Assembly: GCF_900100965.1 (NCBI RefSeq)
Contig: NZ_FMUJ01000012.1
Location: 1-64,000 of the forward strand
Direction of reading: 5' to 3'
DNA length: 64,000 bases
Origin: Variovorax sp. EL159
Lineage (GTDB): Bacteria; Pseudomonadota; Gammaproteobacteria; Burkholderiales; Burkholderiaceae_C
Shown one piece after another: positions 30,337 through 38,711 of the stretch. The position numbers and the translations under genes are program-made. How positions within the stretch are numbered: position 1 is the stretch's first letter; each line of letters starts with the position of its first letter. The notes under the pieces are model-generated. The model was given only the letters and a program-made list of their open reading frames with translations, was not told the DNA's origin and ran no database searches.

Positions 30337-31053
30337 ATGCCAAATCTTGTCCTGCTGCCCGGCCTCGCCTGCGACGAGCGCCTCTGGGAAGCCCAGCTCC
30401 CCGCCCTTCCCTCCGTCTTCCAGCCCCGCGTGAGCAACGCCCAGACGCGCAACGACAGCATCGAAGGCATGGCCGCCGCCGTGCTGCGCGAGCACGACGG
30501 TCCGCTGGTGCTGTGCGGCGCGTCGATGGGCGGCATGGTCGCGATGGAAGCGGCCCGGCAGGCGCCCGAACGCATCGCCGGCCTGGCACTGCTGGGCACC
30601 AGCGCGCGGCCCGAGACGCCCGACATGTTCGCGCTGCGCGAAGGCGCCATCGAATACTTCGAGCGCGGCGAGCTGCGCGACGTGATCGAGCCGAACGTGT
30701 ACTTCGCCTTTCACCCCACGCAGGCGGCCGACCCGGTGCTCGTGCAGCGCTACCTGGACATCGTGCTCGGTGCCGGCGCGGCCCAGCTCATCAGCCAGAA
30801 CCGTGCGGTGACGCGGCGGCCCGACGCGCGCCTGCACCTGCCCTCGCTGCGCGCGCCGGTGCTGCTGATGTGCGGTGACGACGACCGCTTGGCCCCGCCC
30901 GAATGCACGCGCGAAATGGCCGCGCTGCTGCCGCAGGCCGAGGTCGTGTGGGTGCCGCAATGCGGCCACATGCTGACGATGGAAAAGCCCGACCTCGTCA
31001 ATGCGGCACTGAATGGCTGGCTGGCGAAGCAGTTTCCTTCTTCGGTCGCCTGA
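30337..31053 (+). CDS. Alpha/beta hydrolase
   Basis: 238-aa cytosolic hydrolase. The nucleophile elbow GASMGG is at about residues 65-70, an Asp lies in CGDDDRLAPP and the His in QCGHMLTMEKP, making a standard Ser-Asp-His triad. The oxyanion HG-type motif appears as LPGLACDERLW near the N-terminus, common in esterases. It converges on the pyroglutamyl peptidase gene with a 9-bp gap. The substrate is unknown. Confidence 0.85.
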   Translation: MPNLVLLPGLACDERLWEAQLPALPSVFQPRVSNAQTRNDSIEGMAAAVLREHDGPLVLCGASMGGMVAMEAARQAPERIAGLALLGTSARPETPDMFALREGAIEYFERGELRDVIEPNVYFAFHPTQAADPVLVQRYLDIVLGAGAAQLISQNRAVTRRPDARLHLPSLRAPVLLMCGDDDRLAPPECTREMAALLPQAEVVWVPQCGHMLTMEKPDLVNAALNGWLAKQFPSSVA

Positions 31054-31062
31054 TACGGCTCA

Positions 31063-31752
31063 TCAGTGCAGCTGGCCGCCGGTCTCGGCGATGTCCTGCC
31101 TGATCTTGAGCGCGGTGGTCACCGCGATCCGCAGTGCATGCACCATGGTGTCGAGCGACATGCTCGGCGCGCCAGGGAAGCGGGCCGCCTGATCGGGCAG
31201 GTAGGGGATGTGGATGAAGCCGCCGCGCAACCCCGCCACCGGGTGCGTGGCGATGCGATGCATCAGGCCGTAGAAGATGTGGTTGCACACGAAGGTGCCC
31301 GCGGTGTTCGACACCGAGGCCGGCACGCCGGCGGCGCGCAGGTCGCGCACGATGGCCTTGATGGGCAGCGTCGAAAAATATGCAGCGGGCGCGCCCGGCA
31401 CCACGGGCACATCGATCGGCTGGCGACCCGCGTTGTCGGCCACGCGGCCGTCGTCGATGTTGATGGCGATGCGCTCGACCCCGACCTCCGCGCGCCCACC
31501 GGCCTGGCCGATGCACAGCACGAGGCGCGGCTTCAGTTCGTCCATGGCGCGCAGCAGCGTGTCGATGGCATCGCCGAATACACAGGGCACCTGCCGCGCG
31601 TGCACAACGGCGCGGCCGACCTTCCAGCCATCGAGCGCGCGAACCGCCTCCCATGACGGGTTGACGGCCTCCTGCTCGAACGGGTCGAAGCCGGTGAGCA
31701 GGACGTGTGCGGGTGGAGAAGAAGACGACGACTTGGGCTGGGTCATGGGCAA
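31063..31752 (-). CDS. pcp: Pyroglutamyl-peptidase I (pyrrolidone-carboxylate peptidase)
   Basis: 229-aa cytosolic cysteine peptidase (family C15) that removes N-terminal pyroglutamate from peptides. The substrate-pocket motif TGFDPF is at residues 20-25, the catalytic Glu93 in VERIAIN, Cys156 in GTFVCNHIFYG and His181 in GGFIHIPYLP. Length is usual for the family, with about 14 extra Ser/Pro residues at the N-terminus. ATGs at 31752 and 31746 are both possible. It lies in one block with a C15-like lipoprotein and the 5-oxoprolinase genes, which would use the released 5-oxoproline. Confidence 0.95.
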   Translation of the reverse strand: MPMTQPKSSSSSPPAHVLLTGFDPFEQEAVNPSWEAVRALDGWKVGRAVVHARQVPCVFGDAIDTLLRAMDELKPRLVLCIGQAGGRAEVGVERIAINIDDGRVADNAGRQPIDVPVVPGAPAAYFSTLPIKAIVRDLRAAGVPASVSNTAGTFVCNHIFYGLMHRIATHPVAGLRGGFIHIPYLPDQAARFPGAPSMSLDTMVHALRIAVTTALKIRQDIAETGGQLH

Positions 31753-31813
31753 CCTTCGGCGGGATGTGCCGAAGGTACCGCAATGAGGCCCGCGCCGGCA
31801 GCCCCTACTGCCC

Positions 31814-32068
31814 CTACTTCTTGGGTGCGAGGTCGAGCGGGCTCGCCGGCAGGTCGGTGCGCACGGGCTCGGGTTTCTGCTCGATCTTGCAGTCCTTGTC
31901 CTTGAACGGACCCAACTGCCGAACCCAGTCCGGGCTTATCGGGTTCTGCGAACACAGGACCTTGCCACTGTCCTTGTTCTTCAGCAGGTAGAAGCCACCA
32001 CTGGGCTGGGCCAGCACGGCGCTGCACATGGCCAGTCCGAGGATGGCAGCGTGAAATGCGTATTTCAT
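31814..32068 (-). CDS. Small secreted protein of unknown function
   Basis: 84-aa protein with a signal peptide (MKYAFHAAILGLAMCSAVLA, cleavage before QPSGG), leaving about 64 residues with two cysteines and a Pro/Asp/Lys-rich end. The ATG at 32068 is preferred over 32074 because GGAG is then 7 bases away. It lies 19 bp after the C15-like lipoprotein gene and upstream of pcp on the same strand, so all three may be one operon. No family is recognised. Confidence 0.65.
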   Translation of the reverse strand: MKYAFHAAILGLAMCSAVLAQPSGGFYLLKNKDSGKVLCSQNPISPDWVRQLGPFKDKDCKIEQKPEPVRTDLPASPLDLAPKK

Positions 32069-32087
32069 GGTCATGCTCCGGGTGAAA

Positions 32088-33800
32088 TCAGGGTGTGGGC
32101 GGCGTCGCAAGGCTGCTTGCCAGCGCCATCACGAGGTTACGGGCCTGCGCCACGATGGAGTCGCGGCGGCCTTCGAAAGTTGCGTCGGTGATCTTTCCGT
32201 CGCTGCCGCTCCCGAAGGCGGTCATGACCGGCGTGTGGATGTGCCCTGCCGGGATGTTGAGCTTGAAGGTGTCCCGCATCAAGGTATTGCGATAGGCGCT
32301 GGCATTGGACAGGTAGTTGCCGCCACCGCCCGTCAGTGCGCAATTGGTTTCCAGCGGGTTCGGCGGGGTCACGAGGGCCGCGGCGGCGACCGCGTCCGTG
32401 TAGTTCTTGTACGCCACCGTCCAATCCACACCCGGTGCGCTGAATGCGGCGAGCGCGGCCTTCACGGCAGCCTGGGCCGCGTCATAGGCTGTGGCAGCGT
32501 CTCCGGCCGCTTTTGTGCAGGGGCCCACGGTGTAGGGGTCGTGGCGCACGACCGCCCAGCCACCGGTCTGGTTGGTGTCCCTGTTGATGATGCCCGCGCC
32601 GGTCTTTGCGTCGATCAGCTTCTGGAACGGCAGTGTCGCGACCGTGAATTGCGGCGATGCATCCCGTTGCCAGGGCTTGGATGCATAGCCCAGCCAGCGC
32701 TCGGGCGGGAAGATGTCGCACTCCAGCGCGGACGGGAATCCTCCGCCATCGGCGCACGGCGGATTCAGGTTGTCGTTGCCCGGGAAGGCCGCGTAGTGAT
32801 AACGGCCGTTGTAGTGCTCCAGATCGAATTCGCCACCGCCCTGGCTCATGCTGACGGACGCATCGACCCGCTTGGCACCGGGCTTGAACCACGGCCCCAG
32901 CGCATCCTCCTGCATGCCGGCGATGAAGGGGCCGTAATTGACGGGCAAGATGAATGTTCGGATGACGGCCGTGGTGCCGTCGGGCAGTGCCACGGTATTG
33001 CCGTCGAGCGACAGGATGGTCGCACCCGAGGGGTTGCCGATGCGGATCGAAAGATCGCCGTCCGTACCCGCGTCGCCCAGGGTGAACGGATCGAAGCCGC
33101 TCACGAGGACGCGCTTGTATTTCGGCCCTTCAGGAAAGTCGATGGCGTACTGTCCGCGCGAGGCCTTCTCGAACTCGACCTGCAACGCCGCGCGCTGGTC
33201 GTCCGTCAACGGGAAGTCGGGCTTCCACTGGCGCAGCGCCAGCGTCATCGTGAGGCGGGCCCAGTACAGCATGCGGTCGTCGCTCTTCGGCAGGGTGCCT
33301 TGCACGGCGCGCCCCTGCACGCGGTCGAGTGCCGCCTGCCAGAGCTTCAGTCCTTCGGCATGAAGCAGCGTCACGGCGTCGTCGTACGTCGAGGCTCCCG
33401 CCAGGCCGTTGCTGCACAGTTTGTTGGCGAAGTCGGGACCGAACTTGTCGAAGCCGCTGGCCTGCAGCAGTTGTTGCGAGAAGCTCAGTGCGTCGCTGCG
33501 CGAGAGCTTGTTGGGCAGCCGTTGCTCTTCATAGGACGGCGCCACTGTCGTGTCCATCGCGCACTTGGCCTGGATCGCGGGCGGTGCAGGCGGGTTCACG
33601 ACCGGCGGCGGCGCAGGTGGCGGTGGCGGCGTCGCCCCCCCTGCTGCCGCAGCGGCTGCCGCATTCGCCGCCGCGATGGCAGCGAGCGCGGCCGCGTCGT
33701 TCCCGTTCCCGCCTCCCCCTCCGCAGCTCGCAAGGACCAGCGCGCCGACGCCGAGCGCGACCGCTGTTTTCAGCCGCCTGGCAATGATCGTACGTTTCAT
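32088..33800 (-). CDS. Large lipoprotein with a peptidase C15-like core
   Basis: 570-aa predicted lipoprotein: lipobox LASC with Cys26, a Gly/Ala/Pro-rich linker to about residue 78, and a helical region to about 225. A segment echoing pyroglutamyl peptidase follows. VLVSGFDPF at 231-239 matches the pocket motif, Glu328 sits in a QGGGEFDLE context like the catalytic Glu, and IPAGHIHTP (His522) matches the catalytic His block. The nucleophile position GGNYLSN carries Ser498 where C15 enzymes have Cys. Two long insertions separate the blocks. It may be a serine variant, a binding protein, or inactive. It diverges from a LysR gene. Confidence 0.7.
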   Translation of the reverse strand: MKRTIIARRLKTAVALGVGALVLASCGGGGGNGNDAAALAAIAAANAAAAAAAGGATPPPPPAPPPVVNPPAPPAIQAKCAMDTTVAPSYEEQRLPNKLSRSDALSFSQQLLQASGFDKFGPDFANKLCSNGLAGASTYDDAVTLLHAEGLKLWQAALDRVQGRAVQGTLPKSDDRMLYWARLTMTLALRQWKPDFPLTDDQRAALQVEFEKASRGQYAIDFPEGPKYKRVLVSGFDPFTLGDAGTDGDLSIRIGNPSGATILSLDGNTVALPDGTTAVIRTFILPVNYGPFIAGMQEDALGPWFKPGAKRVDASVSMSQGGGEFDLEHYNGRYHYAAFPGNDNLNPPCADGGGFPSALECDIFPPERWLGYASKPWQRDASPQFTVATLPFQKLIDAKTGAGIINRDTNQTGGWAVVRHDPYTVGPCTKAAGDAATAYDAAQAAVKAALAAFSAPGVDWTVAYKNYTDAVAAAALVTPPNPLETNCALTGGGGNYLSNASAYRNTLMRDTFKLNIPAGHIHTPVMTAFGSGSDGKITDATFEGRRDSIVAQARNLVMALASSLATPPTP

Positions 33801-34041
33801 CTTTTCCATTCCCTCTGATGGATCGTGTGAAGGCCGTGCAGCGTCCCTGGCACGACTTCTGCAGGCGTCGAAGCCAATCGACGTCTGCAGAAACCGGCTT
33901 CGCAAGGGGGCGGGTTGCACCTCTGTGTCTGTGTGACGGCTTTATGAAAACATGTCGCCTCGGGTGCTGTCGAACGAGTTTTTGTTGATGAGCCGATAAC
34001 AAAAATTCGCCAGACGCCTGAACGCAGGGAGAACTTCACCA

Positions 34042-34980
34042 GTGAACACACGATTCCTCGAGACGCTCGTCATGCTCGATCGGCTCAAGAGCTTTCGCGA
34101 GACGGCACAGATGCTGTGCACCACCCAGGCCGCCGTGTCCAAGCGCATCGAAGCGCTGGAAGAAGAGTTGGGCGTGCAGCTTGTCGACCGCACGCAGCGT
34201 GCGCTCAAGCTCACGATCATCGGAGAGCAGGTGGTGTGCCAGGCCGAGCAAATGCTCGCGTTGGAGAAGCAGCTCAAGCTGTCCGTCCACCCCGACGCGC
34301 CGCCTTCGGGCCGGGTGCGCATCGGCGTGATCGAAACGGTGGTGCACACCTGGCTCACGCCGCTGATCCACACGCTGAGCGAGCGGCTGCCGGCCATCGA
34401 GCCCGACATCACGGTAGACACGGCCTACAACCTGCGCGAGCAGTTCAGGCACCGCAAGTTCGACATGCTGATCCAGAACGACGACATCGCGGATGTGGCC
34501 TGCAACGAAGGCGCGACCGTCACGCCGCTGTGCCGCTTTCCGATGCTGTGGATCGCGCGCCCCGCGGTGCTGCCGAAGGCCCGGACCCTGCGGCTCGAAG
34601 ACCTGGAGCGGGTGCCGGTGCTCACCTTCTCCCGCACCTCGGGGCCGCGCGCGCATGTCAGGGCGCTGTTCGCGGGCCGCGCCACGGAGCCGCGCGTGTG
34701 CAGCTTTCCGTCTGTGCAGTCGATCATCCAGCTCACGAAAGGCGGCTTCGGCGTGGCGGCGATTCCGCCGATCTTCGTGCGCGAGGAGCTGGCCGAGGGC
34801 TATCTCGAAATCCGCGAAGGGCCTGCGCTGCCACCGATGGTGATCACGGTGGCCCATGCGCGCGACACGGCGCCTGCCGTGCATGCGGTCGCCAAGCTCA
34901 CGCGGGCCATCGTGGCCGACTACTGCGCCGAAGCGGGAGAAGAATGGGTCAGTGCGCTGTCGCCCGCGCCGCTGTCATGA
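34042..34980 (+). CDS. LysR-type regulator, candidate controller of the pyroglutamate genes
   Basis: 312-aa LTTR starting at GTG 34042, with GGGAGAA upstream. The HTH covers FLETLVMLDRLKSFRETAQMLC, then TTQAAVSKRIEALEEELG. The effector domain continues to about residue 300. It is divergent from the C15-like lipoprotein across 241 bp, which include an A/T-richer stretch at 33940-34015. It converges on pxpA with 34 bp between. Position suggests it controls the lipoprotein-pcp group, perhaps in response to a pyroglutamyl compound; this is inference. Confidence 0.85.
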   Translation: MNTRFLETLVMLDRLKSFRETAQMLCTTQAAVSKRIEALEEELGVQLVDRTQRALKLTIIGEQVVCQAEQMLALEKQLKLSVHPDAPPSGRVRIGVIETVVHTWLTPLIHTLSERLPAIEPDITVDTAYNLREQFRHRKFDMLIQNDDIADVACNEGATVTPLCRFPMLWIARPAVLPKARTLRLEDLERVPVLTFSRTSGPRAHVRALFAGRATEPRVCSFPSVQSIIQLTKGGFGVAAIPPIFVREELAEGYLEIREGPALPPMVITVAHARDTAPAVHAVAKLTRAIVADYCAEAGEEWVSALSPAPLS

Positions 34981-35014
34981 GCGAACGCATGAGCGGCGCC
35001 GACGGCACAACCGT

Positions 35015-35749
35015 TCAGGCACGAACCGCGATGCCCTCGGCCTGCAGTCGCTCGCGGATGCGGCGCGCAAAGGCCAGTGCATGGGCACCGTCGCCATGCA
35101 GGCACACGGTCTGCGCATTGACGGCCACGGTGCTGCCATCGATGGCGGTCACGCGGTGGTCGCGCACGAGCGAAATCGTCTGCGCTATCGACTGCTCTTC
35201 GCTCTCGATGAGCGCACCGGGCTGGCTGCGCGGCACCAGGCTGCCGTCGGGCATGTAGCCGCGGTCGGCGAACACTTCCTCGATGGGCGTGAGGCCGGCG
35301 CGGCGCGCGGCGTCGATCATGTGGCTGCCGGCCAGGCCGAAGAACTTGAGCGAGGAATCGAAGCGGCGCACCGCCTCGCACAGCGCATCGGCGAGTTCGG
35401 GCTCTTTCACCGCCTGGTTGTAGAGCTGGCCATGCGCCTTCACGTGCGAGAGCGTGCCGCCTTCGGCCTTGACGATCGCGGCCAGCGCGCCGACCTGGTA
35501 GAGCACGTTGGCCACGATCTCTTCGGGTGGCAGGTGCATGGTGCTGCGGCCGAAGTTCTCGCGGTCCGGAAAGCTCGGGTGCGCGCCGATGGCCACGCCG
35601 TGCTGAATGGCCCAGCGCACGCATTGCTGCATGGTCCTGGCGTCGCCCGCGTGCCAGCCGCAGGCGATGTTGGCGGAGCTCACGAGGCCGAGCAATGCTT
35701 CGTCGCTGCCGGCGCCTTCGCCGAGGTCGGCGTTGAGGTCGATGTGCAT
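35015..35749 (-). CDS. pxpA: 5-oxoprolinase subunit A (LamB/YcsF family)
   Basis: 244-aa subunit of the ATP-dependent 5-oxoprolinase that opens pyroglutamate to glutamate. The start MHIDLNADLGEG, the block SANIACGWHAGD and the IGAHPSFPDRENFGR stretch are family hallmarks. The ATG at 35749 is fixed by the conserved N-terminus. It lies 68 bp after pxpC, as the third gene of the order pxpB-pxpC-pxpA. Confidence 0.95.
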   Translation of the reverse strand: MHIDLNADLGEGAGSDEALLGLVSSANIACGWHAGDARTMQQCVRWAIQHGVAIGAHPSFPDRENFGRSTMHLPPEEIVANVLYQVGALAAIVKAEGGTLSHVKAHGQLYNQAVKEPELADALCEAVRRFDSSLKFFGLAGSHMIDAARRAGLTPIEEVFADRGYMPDGSLVPRSQPGALIESEEQSIAQTISLVRDHRVTAIDGSTVAVNAQTVCLHGDGAHALAFARRIRERLQAEGIAVRA

Positions 35750-35817
35750 GGGGAGGTTCCTTCTTCTGCGGCGGGGATCGGCGCTGCGCCGGCCCTCGCG
35801 CCGTCTGCTCGCACAGT

Positions 35818-36816
35818 CTATGCCGCGACCGGCCAGCCTGCAGCCACCAACCCTTGCGCCACCTGCCGCAGGTAGCGTTGCTGGTCGGCCCATGCGGCCA
35901 GCGATTGCGCCATGTCGACCTGCACCAGCCGCAGCTTGCCGTTGAGCGGCGCCTGCGCCAGCTTCCAGAGATCGGCGCGGATCACCACGCCGATGCGCGG
36001 ATAGCCGCCGGTGGTCTGCGCATCGCCCATCAGGATGATCGGCAGGCCCGAGGGCGGCACCTGGATCGTGCCGGGGATCACGCCCGACGAGAGCATGTCG
36101 CCGCCGCGCCTGCGCTTGAGTTCTGCACCGGCAAGGCGGCTGCCCATGCGGTTGCTTTGCGGTGTGATGCGCCAGCGTTCGCCCCAGAGCAGCTCGCGCG
36201 CGGCGAGCGTGAACTGTTCGAACTCGGGGCCGGGCAGCACGCGCAAGGTGATGGCCGCGTCGTCTTCTTCGGGGCCCCAGTCGGGTCCGCGCAGGCCCAG
36301 GGGCCGGCGGGTGCGCTGCGCTTCGTCGAGCCGCGACGGGCCCAGCGCGAGCCGGTCGCCCTTGCGCAGCGCACGGCCTTGATGGCCGCCGAAGCTGGCT
36401 TTCAGGTCGGTGCTGCGCGAGCCGAGGATCGGGGGCACGTCGATGCCGCCCGCCACCGCGAGCCAGCTGCGAAGACCGGCTTTCTTGCGGCCCGCCGCAT
36501 TGGCGCCGCCGAGCTTGAGCGTCTGCCCGGCGGCCACGGACACGCTCCAGCAGGGCCAGAGCGGCACGCCGTCGAGCGTGGCACTGAAGTCGTCGCCGGT
36601 CAGCGCGATGCGCGTGTCGGCTTCGAAGCGCAGTTCGCAGCCGCCCATCGTGAGTTCGAGGCCGGCCGCGCTGTCCGCGTTGCCCACAAGCCGGTTGGCC
36701 AAGGTGAGGGAGAGCACGTCGAGCGCGCCGCCCGGGCAGATGCCGAGCTGCCGGTGACCGTGCCGCCCCAGGTCTTGCACCGACGCGAGCACGCCGGGTT
36801 TCTGGATGACGATCAT
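35818..36816 (-). CDS. pxpC: 5-oxoprolinase subunit C (KipA-like carboxyltransferase)
   Basis: 332-aa subunit of 5-oxoprolinase, related to the biotin-dependent carboxyltransferase / KipA family. The start IQKPGVLASVQDLGRHGHR and the block GRKKAGLRSWLAVAGGIDVP are typical, and the late motif ILMGDAQTTGGYPRIG is highly conserved. The ATG at 36816 overlaps the pxpB stop by four bases (36813-36816), so the subunits are translationally coupled. Confidence 0.95.
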   Translation of the reverse strand: MIVIQKPGVLASVQDLGRHGHRQLGICPGGALDVLSLTLANRLVGNADSAAGLELTMGGCELRFEADTRIALTGDDFSATLDGVPLWPCWSVSVAAGQTLKLGGANAAGRKKAGLRSWLAVAGGIDVPPILGSRSTDLKASFGGHQGRALRKGDRLALGPSRLDEAQRTRRPLGLRGPDWGPEEDDAAITLRVLPGPEFEQFTLAARELLWGERWRITPQSNRMGSRLAGAELKRRRGGDMLSSGVIPGTIQVPPSGLPIILMGDAQTTGGYPRIGVVIRADLWKLAQAPLNGKLRLVQVDMAQSLAAWADQQRYLRQVAQGLVAAGWPVAA

Positions 36817-37475
36817 GTCTCTACGCTCTCGACAACGAAGCGCACCCGGTCGCCGGGCCGCAGCAGGGTGGGCGACTCGGCCGTCGGGTCGAACAGCGCC
36901 AGCGGCGTGCGGCCGATCAGTTGCCATCCACCCGGCGACACCAGCGGGTAGATGCCAGTCTGCTCGCCGCCGATGCCGACCGAGCTTGCGGGCACAGCCG
37001 TGCGCGGTTCGGCACGTCGCGGCGTGGCAAGTTCGGGCGCCAGGCCGCCCATGAAGGCAAAGCCGGGCAGGAAGCCCAGCAGGTAGACCACGTACTCGCC
37101 CGCGCTGTGGCGTCGCACGACTTCTTCTGGTGTGAGACCGGTGTGGGCCGCGACGTCGGCCAGGTCGGGGCCGTACTCGCCGCCGTAGGCCACGGGAATT
37201 TCGATTCGCCGGCCTTCCACCGCGCCCTCGCCAAGCCTCGGCCAGGCATCGAGCACCTGTGCCGTGAGCGTGTCGAGATCGATCGCGGTCGGGTCGAAGG
37301 TCAGCGTGAGGTTGTTCATGCCCGGCAGCACTTCGCCGACGCCCGGCCAGTGTTGCACCTGCATGGCCAGGGCCCAGATCTTCTGCTGTTGCGCCAGCGT
37401 GGCGGGCGCGGGCAGCTCGCACAACAGCGCTGCATCGCCCAGAAGATGCAGTCGGGGCGGGGGCGAGCCGCTCAT
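36813..37475 (-). CDS. pxpB: 5-oxoprolinase subunit B (KipI family)
   Basis: 220-aa subunit of 5-oxoprolinase. The N-terminal HLLGDAALLCEL, the IPVAYGGEYGPDL block and the YLLGFLPGFAFMGGL motif define the KipI/PxpB family. First gene of pxpBCA, starting 7 bp after the coaD stop, so it may share the coaD transcript. Confidence 0.95.
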   Translation of the reverse strand: MSGSPPPRLHLLGDAALLCELPAPATLAQQQKIWALAMQVQHWPGVGEVLPGMNNLTLTFDPTAIDLDTLTAQVLDAWPRLGEGAVEGRRIEIPVAYGGEYGPDLADVAAHTGLTPEEVVRRHSAGEYVVYLLGFLPGFAFMGGLAPELATPRRAEPRTAVPASSVGIGGEQTGIYPLVSPGGWQLIGRTPLALFDPTAESPTLLRPGDRVRFVVESVET

Positions 37476-37481
37476 CGCGGC

Positions 37482-37985
37482 TTATTCACGGCCGAGGCTG
37501 CGGACCTTGGCCGCGAGCTGCTGCTCCACGTTCGGCGAGACGAACTTGTGGACCTCGCCGCCAAGCATCGCGATCTCGCGCACGAAGGTGCTGGAGATGA
37601 ACTGGTACTTGTCGCTCGGCGTGAGAAACACGGTCTCGACATCGGGCATCAGCGAACGGTTCATGCCCGCGAGCTGGAACTCGTAGTCGAAGTCGGTCAC
37701 GGCGCGCAGGCCGCGCACCATGGCCTTGCCGCCGCGCGCCACGACGAAGTCGCGCAGCAGGCCGGAAAAGCTCTCGACCGTGACCTGGTCGCTGTACGGC
37801 TTGACCGCCTCGCGTGCCATGTCCATGCGTTCGGACAGCGTGAAGAGCGCCTTCTTGTGGTGGCCCGCCGCGACGGCGACGATCACCTTGGAGAAAAGCT
37901 GGGTTGCGCGCCGCACCACGTCCTCGTGACCGAGGGTGATGGGGTCGAATGTGCCGGGATAAACCGCGATCACGTTGCTGGCCAT
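37482..37985 (-). CDS. coaD: Phosphopantetheine adenylyltransferase
   Basis: 167-aa enzyme of coenzyme A synthesis, joining AMP to 4'-phosphopantetheine. The nucleotidyltransferase motif YPGTFDPITLGHEDVV includes the T/HxGH-type His18 equivalent. Later VRGLRAVTDFDYE and the ISSTFVREIA motif bind ATP. Length is exact for the family. It follows rsmD, the usual order in proteobacteria. Confidence 0.97.
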   Translation of the reverse strand: MASNVIAVYPGTFDPITLGHEDVVRRATQLFSKVIVAVAAGHHKKALFTLSERMDMAREAVKPYSDQVTVESFSGLLRDFVVARGGKAMVRGLRAVTDFDYEFQLAGMNRSLMPDVETVFLTPSDKYQFISSTFVREIAMLGGEVHKFVSPNVEQQLAAKVRSLGRE

Positions 37986-38028
37986 GGTTGCTTCTTCCTC
38001 ATGCAGCCGATGCGGCTTGTTCGGCGGA

Positions 38029-38679
38029 TTATGCAGTCACGTCCGCTGCAAGCCGCAGCAGGTGGGCATGCACGGCGCCGGCCTTCAGGTAGCGGAAACC
38101 GACGAGGCCCAAAGGCGCGAGTTCTTCGTCGGTCCAGCGGCGGGGCGCTTCGAGGTACACGGCACCACCGGCACGCAATGCGCGCACCGCTGCGCGCAGG
38201 GCCGGTTCATAGAGCGCGGTGCTCTCGAAGGGCGGGTCGAGAAAAACCGCATGCAGGCTGCCGGCCGTGACGCGTTCGAGCGCCGTCACGCCATTGCCGC
38301 GCTCGACGCGCACGGCCTCGGCCGACAGCTTGGTCTTTGCGGCCTGCAGTTGCGCGACCAGTGCGGCGTCCTGCTCGCACAGCACCACGCTGGCGGCGCC
38401 GCGCGACGCGGCTTCCAGCCCGAGCGCACCGGTGCCCGCGAAAGCGTCGAGGCAATGCCAGCCGGGCAACTCGCCGCCACCCGCACCGGCCAGGCTCGCC
38501 AGCCAGTTGAACAGGGTTTCGCGCACGCGGTCGGGCGTGGGGCGCAGGCCGGGCTTGTCGGCCACCGCGAGGCGGGTGCGCTTCCATTGGCCGCCGATGA
38601 TGCGCACCTCGCTGGGCGGCTTCGACGGACGCCGGACGGGCGAGGGGCGGGAGGGAACTGCGGCTTTCTTCTGGGGCAT
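38029..38679 (-). CDS. rsmD: 16S rRNA (guanine(966)-N(2))-methyltransferase
   Basis: 216-aa SAM-dependent methyltransferase modifying G966 of 16S rRNA. The start RIIGGQWKRTRLAVA and RPTPDRVRETLFNWL are family signatures. DAFAGTGALGLEAASRGA forms the SAM site and FLDPPF is the catalytic NPPY-like motif. It lies 43 bp upstream of coaD on the same strand. A Pro/Lys/Arg-rich leader of about 24 residues precedes the domain. Confidence 0.95.
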   Translation of the reverse strand: MPQKKAAVPSRPSPVRRPSKPPSEVRIIGGQWKRTRLAVADKPGLRPTPDRVRETLFNWLASLAGAGGGELPGWHCLDAFAGTGALGLEAASRGAASVVLCEQDAALVAQLQAAKTKLSAEAVRVERGNGVTALERVTAGSLHAVFLDPPFESTALYEPALRAAVRALRAGGAVYLEAPRRWTDEELAPLGLVGFRYLKAGAVHAHLLRLAADVTA

Positions 38680-38711
38680 GCGGCGAGCTTAACGCCGCCG
38701 TGCGCCGGCCT

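Noticed and set aside
31814..32110. Longer 98-aa start for the small secreted protein
   Set aside because: The extra 14 residues precede a clean signal peptide and would place charged residues before it; the ATG at 32068 has a better spaced ribosome site.
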